NCBI GenBank assembly: GCA_002438075.1
Contig: DJSQ01000036.1
Span: forward strand, 1-6,198
Length of the DNA stretch: 6,198 nt
Source of the DNA: Clostridiales bacterium UBA6330
GTDB lineage: Bacteria; Bacillota; Clostridia; Oscillospirales; CAG-272
Direction of reading: 5' to 3'
Shown: one piece after another, positions 1 to 4,688 of the stretch
Layout of the letters: every line of letters begins with the position of its first letter
Numbering within the stretch: position 1 is the stretch's first letter
Notes under the pieces: model-generated
Seen by the model: the letters and a program-made list of their open reading frames with translations, nothing else
Told to the model about the DNA's origin: nothing
Databases searched by the model: none
Translations under genes and position numbers: made by a program

Positions 1-82
1 GCGCCTCCAAGGTCTTCCTAACCACCCACAAATGTTAAACAATCGGAAAGGAAATGATAAAGAAAAGGAAGGGGAAATGTTG

Positions 83-88
83 TATAAT
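83..88 (+). promoter_or_regulatory. Probable -10 box for the isomerase-hydrolase-AraC operon
   Basis: A perfect TATAAT lies about 40 bases before the first start codon, in an A/G-rich leader. At the expected distance upstream (about 60-65) the sequence is AAGAAA, nothing like TTGACA, so this is a -10 box without a visible -35. That pattern is typical of activator-dependent promoters, and an AraC-family regulator is encoded two genes downstream. The activator link is inference. The rest of 1-129 holds no gene I can support; a weak GGGC/GCCC stem (98-110) sits in the leader. Confidence 0.55.
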
Positions 89-129
89 ATAGGAAAAGGG
101 CGGAAAGCCCGCGAGGAGGAAAAAAGAGT

Positions 130-984
130 ATGAAGCTCGGAGTCATTACGGATTGCCTGAAGCAGCCGGTGCGGGAAGCGGTCATGACCGCAAAGTCGCT
201 CGGCATGACGGGCGTGCAGATTTACGCAACCAAAGGGACCTTTTCGCCCGACGCACTTGACGCGGCGGCAAGAGCGGATTTTTGCGCATTTTTGAAGGAA
301 AACGGCATGGAGGTCTCCGCTCTCTGCGGCGATATGGGCGGCTACGGCTTTGAGCGCGAGGACGATAACGTTACCCGCGTGGAAAAGACCAAAGCCATCA
401 TCGATCTGGCAGTCGACCTCGGCACACACGTGGTCACCACCCACATCGGCGTAATCCCCGCAGATGACAGTAACCCGCGCTTCGGCATCATGCAACGTGC
501 GCTGACCGAATGCGGTCTGTACGCAGAGTCCAAAGGCGTTACGCTCGCAATCGAAACGGGACCCGAGGTCGCAACCACCCTGCTGCACTTCCTTGAGGGC
601 ACAAAGGGCGGCGTGGGCGTGAACCTTGACCCCGCAAACTTCGTCATGGTGAGCGGTCAGGACCCCGCCGATGCGGTGGACCTGCTCGGAAAATACATCG
701 TCCATACCCACCTCAAGGACGGCAAGAAGCTCAATAACGACATGACCCCCGAGCAGGTCTATCACGGCTTTGCGGTTGGCGGCGTGGACGCGCTGAATGC
801 CTGCAAGTCCTTTATCGAGCTCCCCATCGGCGAGGGCAACGTGCCGTGGGACCGCTACCTCGCCGCACTCCACCGCGTGGGCTATAACGGCTACCTGACC
901 ATTGAGCGCGAGGCGGGCAAGCAGCCGCTGGAGGATATCCGCGGGGCGGTCGGCTTCATCCGCGGCAAGGTGAATTTCGACTGA
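130..984 (+). CDS. Sugar phosphate isomerase/epimerase (xylose isomerase-like TIM barrel)
   Basis: The 284-residue product is a full-length member of the AP-endonuclease-family-2/xylose-isomerase-like TIM barrels, cytosolic metal-dependent enzymes that isomerise or epimerise sugars, sugar phosphates or inososes. It opens with a first barrel strand (MKLGVITDCL). The usual metal-site residues appear in order: Glu142 in AIETGPE, Asp167 in NLDPAN, His194 in HTHLKDG and Glu259 in YLTIERE. The PIGEG motif (232-236) is also typical of the family. No signal peptide or membrane segment is present. The start is fixed by AGGAGG at 114-119. The stop overlaps the ribosome binding site of the next gene, only 10 bases on, so the two are co-transcribed and perhaps coupled. 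The family is very broad, so the substrate cannot be assigned; the adjacent nucleoside hydrolase suggests a pentose, a deoxy sugar or a related polyol. Family is secure, substrate unknown. Confidence 0.9.
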   Translation: MKLGVITDCLKQPVREAVMTAKSLGMTGVQIYATKGTFSPDALDAAARADFCAFLKENGMEVSALCGDMGGYGFEREDDNVTRVEKTKAIIDLAVDLGTHVVTTHIGVIPADDSNPRFGIMQRALTECGLYAESKGVTLAIETGPEVATTLLHFLEGTKGGVGVNLDPANFVMVSGQDPADAVDLLGKYIVHTHLKDGKKLNNDMTPEQVYHGFAVGGVDALNACKSFIELPIGEGNVPWDRYLAALHRVGYNGYLTIEREAGKQPLEDIRGAVGFIRGKVNFD

Positions 985-994
985 GGAAAGCGCC

Positions 995-1927
995 ATGCTG
1001 TCAAGAGAGCAACTGATCCGAAATCTGGAGCCGCCGCACGGTCGGGTGGATGTCATTCTGGACACCGATACCTTCAATGAGGCGGACGACCAGTACGCGC
1101 TGTCCTACCTGCTCCTGTCGGGGGAGAAGCTGAACACGGTCGGCATCTGCGCCGCGCCGTTCCTCAACGCCAACAGCACCTCGCCCGCCGACGGGATGGA
1201 GAAGAGCTATCGGGAAATCCTGAAGCTGTTGGGACTGCTGCACCGCGAGGACCTGATTCCCGCAGTCAAGCGCGGCGCGTGTGACTACTTGCCGAACGAA
1301 AAAACGCCGGTTGTGACCGACGCGTCCGAATTCATGGTGCGGGAGGCGCGGAAGCATTCGCCCGAGAACCCGCTTTATATCGTTTCCATCGCGGCGGCAA
1401 CCAACGTCGCGTCGGCGATTCTGACCGACCCCGTTGCGATGACCGAGAACGTGGTTCACGTCTGGCTTGGCGGGCACGCGCTCCATTGGGTCGATACCAA
1501 CGAATTCAATATGCGGCAGGACGTTGCGGCGGCGCGGATTCTGTTCGGCTGCGGCGCGCCGCTGGTCCAGCTCCCGTGCTGTGGCGTGGTGACGGGCTTT
1601 GCCACGACCAAGCCCGAATTGGAGCACTGGCTGAGCGGGAAGAATCCGCTTTGCGACTATCTGGTTAAAATTGCGGTGGATGACGTGGAGTCGCGCCACA
1701 AGGGCATTGCGTGGGACCGCACCATCTGGGACGTGACGGCGGTTGGCTGGCTGCTCAACGAAAACGACCGCATGATGAAGTCCTATCTGCGCCCTGCGGC
1801 AATCCCGCAATACGACAACACCTATTCGGAACAGCCCACGCGCCATCCCATGCGCTATGTCTATTTCATCAAGCGGTATGACCTGATGACCGACCTGTTC
1901 CGAAAGCTGGCGGGAGCCGAACAATAA
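995..1927 (+). CDS. Nucleoside hydrolase (IUNH family), Trp-Asp variant
   Basis: The 310-residue product belongs to the inosine/uridine-preferring nucleoside hydrolase fold, enzymes that cut the N-glycosidic bond of (ribo)nucleosides using a bound calcium. The N-terminal aspartate cluster reads ILDTDTFNEADDQYAL (residues 21-36), a longer form of the classical DTDPGxDD motif in which Asp23, Asp25, Asp31 and Asp32 can still build the metal site. Further family marks are AAATNVASA (Thr136-Asn137, the usual metal-ligand threonine region), NEFNMRQD (169-176) and the late metal-ligand Asp246. The residue before Asp246 is Trp (TIWDVTAVG), where classical IU hydrolases have His; protozoal purine-preferring hydrolases also have Trp-Asp there. 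No signal peptide is seen, so the enzyme is cytosolic. The start follows GAGGAAAG (983-990) overlapping the previous stop. A purine-type or non-canonical N-glycoside substrate is inference; the family call is firm. Confidence 0.9.
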   Translation: MLSREQLIRNLEPPHGRVDVILDTDTFNEADDQYALSYLLLSGEKLNTVGICAAPFLNANSTSPADGMEKSYREILKLLGLLHREDLIPAVKRGACDYLPNEKTPVVTDASEFMVREARKHSPENPLYIVSIAAATNVASAILTDPVAMTENVVHVWLGGHALHWVDTNEFNMRQDVAAARILFGCGAPLVQLPCCGVVTGFATTKPELEHWLSGKNPLCDYLVKIAVDDVESRHKGIAWDRTIWDVTAVGWLLNENDRMMKSYLRPAAIPQYDNTYSEQPTRHPMRYVYFIKRYDLMTDLFRKLAGAEQ

Positions 1928-1947
1928 GCGGGGGACCGTGAACGAGC

Positions 1948-1955
1948 GGAGGTGA
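1948..1955 (+). promoter_or_regulatory. Strong ribosome binding site of the AraC regulator
   Basis: GGAGGTGA is an almost complete match to the anti-Shine-Dalgarno sequence and lies 7 bases before the ATG at 1963. It decides the start of the regulator. The 35-base gap after the hydrolase stop (1927) holds no convincing promoter or terminator, which supports co-transcription of all three genes. Confidence 0.75.
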
Positions 1956-1962
1956 CCGAACG

Positions 1963-2886
1963 ATGGAGGAAACGACCTACCGTTACCATTTCAATAACAT
2001 CAGCACGGAGCGGCTCAAATGCGGCGGCTTCGCGCTTTATCAGTACGGCGAGCTGTGGTGCCTTGCGAATTCCCGCATCGGGCGGCACAATCAGTTTTGC
2101 TATGAGCTGACCTATGTGCTGGCGGGCTCGGGGACGGTCCAAACGGGCGATCGGGTCCACCGCGTGCGGGCGAACGACTGCGTGGTGTCGCTTCCCGATG
2201 AGATACACGCCATCACGCCCGACAGCGAGGACCCGTTGCGGTTTGCCTTCATTGCCTTTGAGCGCAACCCGGGGAATCCGTCCTGTGCCTATCTGTTTGA
2301 CGAGCTCGGGCGGCTGTTCCGCGATGAGGAGACACGCTGTGTGCCGATGCGGGACAGGAGCGCGCTGATTGTGCGGATGTTCTCGGAGCTGCAAAGTGAC
2401 AGTCTGTTCCGCATGGAAATGACGGGGTATCTGCTCTCGGAGCTGTTGATTGAGCTGATTCGCGCGGGGACGAACGAGCGGGCGGACTGCTACTTCCCGA
2501 AGATTACCGACGATTCGGTGCTGGTTTACCGTTTGGAGACCTACATCACGGACAACATCTGCACGCTGACCAAGCTGGAGGATTTGGAGAAGGTATTCAA
2601 CTACAATTACAGCTATCTCTCCAAGCGCTTTCGGGGCATCACGGGGAAGCATCTGAGCGCGTTCTACCTCTCCTGTCGGATGAAGGAGGCGGACAGGCTG
2701 CTTTCGGAGGGGCTGACCGTTACGCAGGTGAGCGAACAGCTGGGCTATTCGTCGATTCACAGCTTCTCCCGAAGCTACAAGCACTTTTACGGCATCAACC
2801 CCTCGCGCTACGCGGAGAAGAACGCAGTGGACGCGGAGGATGCGGGGGACGCGGGGGACGCGGGGGACGCGGGGGACGCGACTTAG
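1963..2886 (+). CDS. AraC-family transcriptional regulator with acidic Ala-Gly-Asp repeat tail
   Basis: The 307-residue product has the two-domain AraC layout. Residues about 20-110 form an AraC-type cupin (GGFALYQYGELW; ELTYVLAGSGTVQTGD; DCVVSLPDEIHAI), the effector-binding part, commonly a sugar sensor. Residues about 190-286 are the double helix-turn-helix domain: the first helix pair lies around CTLTKLEDLEKVFNYNYSYL (200-219), the second around LTVTQVSEQLGYSSIHSFSR (251-270), followed by the family signature FYGINPSRY (275-283). Normal family members end soon after this point. Here a tail of about 19 residues follows, AVD-AED-(AGD)x4-AT, encoded by a 9-bp tandem repeat. As the last gene of the operon it probably controls the two enzymes and itself in response to a sugar or nucleoside-derived signal; that role is inferred from position and cupin type. 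Family call is firm, ligand unknown. Confidence 0.93.
   Translation: MEETTYRYHFNNISTERLKCGGFALYQYGELWCLANSRIGRHNQFCYELTYVLAGSGTVQTGDRVHRVRANDCVVSLPDEIHAITPDSEDPLRFAFIAFERNPGNPSCAYLFDELGRLFRDEETRCVPMRDRSALIVRMFSELQSDSLFRMEMTGYLLSELLIELIRAGTNERADCYFPKITDDSVLVYRLETYITDNICTLTKLEDLEKVFNYNYSYLSKRFRGITGKHLSAFYLSCRMKEADRLLSEGLTVTQVSEQLGYSSIHSFSRSYKHFYGINPSRYAEKNAVDAEDAGDAGDAGDAGDAT
2824..2877 (+). repeat. In-frame 9-bp tandem repeat at the 3' end of the AraC gene
   Basis: Six 9-bp units lie end to end. Two are degenerate, GCAGTGGAC (2824) and GCGGAGGAT (2833), and four are identical copies of GCGGGGGAC (2842-2877). Each encodes Ala-X-Asp, so gain or loss of a unit keeps the frame and only changes tail length. 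The gradient from diverged to identical units suggests recent expansion at the 3' side by slippage. No clear function; a flexible acidic C-terminal extension is the direct consequence. Confidence 0.92.
2844..2875 (+). other. Potential G-quadruplex motif (four G5 tracts, 4-nt loops)
   Basis: Four runs of five G (2844-2848, 2853-2857, 2862-2866, 2871-2875) are separated by identical ACGC loops on the coding strand, which satisfies the standard quadruplex pattern. A fifth run of six G follows at 2886-2891, partly in the stop codon and in the stem of the next hairpin. Folding in DNA or mRNA is a prediction from pattern only. Being on the sense strand it would occur in the mRNA just before the stop codon. 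Confidence 0.6.
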
Positions 2887-2914
2887 GGGGGCTTCTTTCG
2901 AGAAGCCCCCCTAA
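2883..2914 (+). terminator. Perfect 14-bp hairpin after the AraC gene, terminator-like
   Basis: TTAGGGGGGCTTCT (2883-2896) pairs perfectly with AGAAGCCCCCCTAA (2901-2914) across a TTCG tetraloop. The stem begins inside the stop region of the AraC gene. There is no T-run directly after it; the nearest plus-strand run of six T is at 2956-2961, beyond a second hairpin. It is therefore an unusual intrinsic terminator, or a transcript-end stabiliser, or part of a dispersed intergenic element. It sits between convergent genes; on the minus strand it is also not followed by a T-run. Confidence 0.65.
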
Positions 2915-2916
2915 GA

Positions 2917-2943
2917 ACCCCCAAGAACTTGCCTCAAGGGGGT
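2917..2943 (+). terminator. Second hairpin of the convergent region, followed by T-run
   Basis: ACCCCC (2917-2922) pairs with GGGGGT (2938-2943), enclosing a small CAAG/CTTG element. Thirteen bases later comes TTTTTT (2956-2961). CCCCCTAAGAA (2907-2917) and CCCCCAAGAA (2918-2927) form an imperfect tandem repeat, so the C-run here could alternatively pair with the G-run of the first hairpin. The remainder, 2944-3016, is T-rich with a short GCATCC/GGATGT stem and no gene I can support. I see no classical terminator for the minus-strand methyltransferases. Confidence 0.45.
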
Positions 2944-3016
2944 GTTTGCGTTGCCTTTTTTATAGTACGGATTTTTTTGCTTTTCCGAGCATCCGAAGGA
3001 TGTCAGGGAAGGCTTT

Positions 3017-3859
3017 TTATTTTGTTTCGCCGAAGGCGATTTTTACAATCTGCATCTTCATCATGCCATCACCGACCTTTGCGAGGAAGCGGAAGAAGCG
3101 GCTGACGGACGGGTCCTTGAGGTCGTGATAGCCGAGCATATAGCCGCGGCTTGATACGGACAGGGAATCGCCCCATGCGGAAAGCTCCCGTTTGGCATCG
3201 GACACCGCGAAATATGCGCCAACGTTTTGGATTTCGGCATCCCGAATCCATGTTTTCAGCATCAGCTTGACCGCCTTTTTGTTGGCGGCATCAAACACCA
3301 GCACGCCGCTCGGGAAGGCGTTTGCCATTGCCTGCACAAGCGCGCGGACCTGCTCCTTGAGGAAATAATAGAATACCCCCGCCGCAAAGAAAATCGCACC
3401 CTCCGAGGCATCAATCTCAGCGAACCACGAGGTGTCGTTGAGGTCGCAGGCAATGTTTTTCTCGCGCTCTCCTGCGGGCAACAGGACGTCCCGCACGGCA
3501 ATGACACCCGCAAAGTCGAGGTTGTAGAGCTTGCAGGTGCCGTTGTCACAGCTCCGCCCCGTGTTGTCCAGACCGCAACCGAGGTTGACCACCGCCGCGC
3601 GGGGGTGCGTTTTCAAATAGTCCCGCACCTCGTAGGCGAGGTCGTTCTGCCGCATGGCAGCCTCCAGAAAGCCAAAGCGTTGCATCAGCCCGTTTCCCTT
3701 TTTCTCCAGCGCCGAAAAGTCGTAGTCGATTTCCTCCATCAGCCGAAGCGCCGTTTCGTCCCGATAGAGGGTTGGGTAAAGCTCCGAGCACTTTTTCCGC
3801 CCGTAGAGCGGAATCACCAGCGTTTCTTGGACCGTGTTCTTCTCAATTTTGTATTTCAT
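3017..3859 (-). CDS. Class I SAM-dependent methyltransferase, TcmP/LCMT type
   Basis: The 280-residue product resembles the leucine carboxyl methyltransferase/TcmP family, SAM-dependent O-methyltransferases acting on carboxyl or hydroxyl groups of proteins or small molecules. Motif I reads VVNLGCGLDNTGRSCDNG (residues 90-107), in the place of the family's NLGxGLDTR. It is followed by LYNLDFAGVIAVRDVLLP (111-128), ACDLNDTSWFAEID (137-150) and the Rossmann strand AIFFAAGVFYYF (155-166). The family Asp-Thr-Arg is replaced by Asp-Asn-Thr, and several Cys residues crowd motif I. The start is the ATG at 3859 with GGAGG (3865-3869) just before it; the frame is open further upstream, but that stretch lies inside the preceding gene. 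The first 17 bases overlap the end of the upstream methyltransferase, implying translational coupling. The substrate is unknown. The fold is well supported, the subfamily moderately. Confidence 0.85.
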   Translation of the reverse strand: MKYKIEKNTVQETLVIPLYGRKKCSELYPTLYRDETALRLMEEIDYDFSALEKKGNGLMQRFGFLEAAMRQNDLAYEVRDYLKTHPRAAVVNLGCGLDNTGRSCDNGTCKLYNLDFAGVIAVRDVLLPAGEREKNIACDLNDTSWFAEIDASEGAIFFAAGVFYYFLKEQVRALVQAMANAFPSGVLVFDAANKKAVKLMLKTWIRDAEIQNVGAYFAVSDAKRELSAWGDSLSVSSRGYMLGYHDLKDPSVSRFFRFLAKVGDGMMKMQIVKIAFGETK

Positions 3860-4499
3860 GGCATCCTCCGTTTGATTGTTCGGTTTCTTCCGTCCGCTCC
3901 GCCTTGCGGATGACCGCAACGGCGCAGGGAATTCTGCCCTCGCAAAGCGTGCAGTTGACGCTCGGGTATCCCGCATCGGAAAGGAAACGGACATAGCTTT
4001 CGGGCGTGAATTCGCGCTTGAAGCCCGCGCCCGCCTTGCCGATGGCACCCGAGAGGCGGTTGGTTTTGCCTTTGGCGGTTCGGTTTATGTAGGTGGGAAT
4101 GATGATTCTGCCACCCGCGCGGCAAACGCGGTCCAGCTCGCGCAGGGCGGCATACGGATTGTCGAGCAGATGAATCACGTTTGCGGCAACCACCGCGTCA
4201 AAGCTTTCGTCCGAATAGGGGAGCCGCAGAATATCCGCCTGCGCAAAGCTCGCGTTGCCGTACTTTTTGCATTTCCGCTTTGCCCGCTTCAGCATCTTTG
4301 CGGAGAAATCCGTTGCAACGAGACGGGCGCATTTTTTCGCAATCCCAACGCTGAGCAGTCCCGTGCCGCAGGCGCATTCAAGCACCTCGTCGGATGGGGA
4401 AAGCAGACCCTCCACGGCGGCGCAAAGCCGTTTGTTGGCCCGTCGGTTGATGACATTTGCAAAAAGGTCGTAAACACAGGCAACCCTGTCCCAAAACAT
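3843..4499 (-). CDS. Class I SAM-dependent methyltransferase, UbiE/type 11
   Basis: The 218-residue product is a compact Methyltransf_11/UbiE-like enzyme. It starts MFWDRVACVYDLFANVINRR, the usual N-terminal helix of the UbiE group. SAM-binding motif I is VLECACGTGLLS (39-50), the acidic residue ending strand 2 is Asp64 in VATDFSAKML, the adenine-side region is FAQADILRLPYSDESFD (85-101), and motif II/III follow with VVAANVIHLLDNP and GGRIIIPTY. The start at 4499 is chosen because GGAGGAG lies just before it (4504-4510); an upstream in-frame ATG at 4595 would lie inside the -35 box. The last 17 coding bases overlap the next gene, whose ribosome binding site lies inside this gene. It is the first gene of a two-methyltransferase operon. 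UbiE itself methylates quinones, but no quinone genes are nearby, so a small-molecule substrate is left open. Confidence 0.9.
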   Translation of the reverse strand: MFWDRVACVYDLFANVINRRANKRLCAAVEGLLSPSDEVLECACGTGLLSVGIAKKCARLVATDFSAKMLKRAKRKCKKYGNASFAQADILRLPYSDESFDAVVAANVIHLLDNPYAALRELDRVCRAGGRIIIPTYINRTAKGKTNRLSGAIGKAGAGFKREFTPESYVRFLSDAGYPSVNCTLCEGRIPCAVAVIRKAERTEETEQSNGGCHEIQN

Positions 4500-4516
4500 G
4501 GCGCTCCTCCTTTTAC

Positions 4517-4534
4517 GGTTAGCTAAAACTAACC
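4517..4534 (-). promoter_or_regulatory. Palindromic operator candidate before the methyltransferase operon
   Basis: GGTTAG (4517-4522) and CTAACC (4529-4534) form a perfect inverted repeat around a 6-base centre, and an inner TTAGCTAA palindrome overlaps one side. On the minus strand it lies in the leader, between the predicted transcription start and the ribosome binding site. The half-sites resemble those of DtxR/IdeR/MntR-type metal regulators (TTAGG...CCTAA, GGTTAG...CTAACC), but the spacing differs from the 19-bp IdeR site. A repressor roadblock or an RNA hairpin masking initiation are both possible. The palindrome is certain; the regulator is inference. Confidence 0.55.
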
Positions 4535-4566
4535 TTTTGTGATAGAAAACCGTTTTTTCTGCCTTT

Positions 4567-4595
4567 ATTGTACCATAAACCGAGCGATTTTGCAA
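4567..4595 (-). promoter_or_regulatory. Sigma-A type promoter of the methyltransferase operon
   Basis: Read on the minus strand, TTGCAA (4595-4590) and TACAAT (4572-4567) are separated by exactly 17 bases, with TGG directly before the -10 (extended -10). A-rich tracts upstream of the -35 (4596-4620) could act as an UP element. Predicted start is near 4560, giving a leader of about 60 bases that contains the palindromic operator and a smaller AAAAC-C-GTTTT palindrome (4546-4556). Confidence 0.85.
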
Positions 4596-4623
4596 GAGGT
4601 TTTGCGTTTTTTTGTTTTTCCTA

Positions 4624-4652
4624 TTGCATTTTCGGGCAAGCTACGGTATAAT
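4624..4652 (+). promoter_or_regulatory. Sigma-A type promoter of the reductase-flavodoxin operon
   Basis: TTGCAT (4624-4629) and TATAAT (4647-4652) are separated by exactly 17 bases. T-rich DNA directly upstream (about 4601-4620) resembles an UP element and is shared with the divergent minus-strand promoter. Predicted start is near 4659, leaving a short leader of about 30 bases that ends in AAGGAGGA (4675-4682), 6 bases before the ATG. No operator is obvious on this side, so expression may be largely constitutive. Confidence 0.88.
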
Positions 4653-4688
4653 AAAAGCTGATGGAGAATCGAACAAGGAGGATCCGAT

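Noticed and set aside
1001..1924. Long minus-strand open frame opposite the nucleoside hydrolase
   Set aside because: It covers almost exactly the hydrolase in antisense, has no ribosome binding site and shows no family motif; open antisense frames are expected from GC-biased third codon positions.
1861..2784. Long minus-strand open frame opposite the AraC gene
   Set aside because: Arg/His/Gln-rich composition without domain motifs, antisense to a clear AraC protein, no Shine-Dalgarno site.
2824..2943. CRISPR array or integron attachment site
   Set aside because: The 9-bp units are contiguous, too short and in frame, with no spacers; the hairpins do not show attC features and there is no integrase.
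2946..3128. Small plus-strand gene after the AraC gene
   Set aside because: Starts in the terminator region, overlaps the end of the methyltransferase in antisense, has no good ribosome binding site and no recognisable features.
3860..4048. Extended N-terminus of the TcmP-type methyltransferase up to 4048
   Set aside because: The extra 63 residues are Arg/Ala/Ser-rich, lie within the upstream gene in another frame and lack homology-like features; GGAGG sits correctly before the ATG at 3859.
3227..4526. Plus-strand open frames (3227-3913, 3876-4526) opposite the methyltransferases
   Set aside because: Both minus-strand genes have clear SAM motifs, strong ribosome binding sites and a good promoter; the plus-strand frames have none.
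4500..4560. Riboswitch in the methyltransferase leader (for example SAM type)
   Set aside because: The leader is only about 60 bases and holds just one short hairpin; no SAM riboswitch core can be recognised.
4500..4595. Extended N-terminus of the UbiE-type methyltransferase up to 4595
   Set aside because: It would place the start codon inside the -35 box and translate through the operator; the ATG at 4499 has a strong ribosome binding site.
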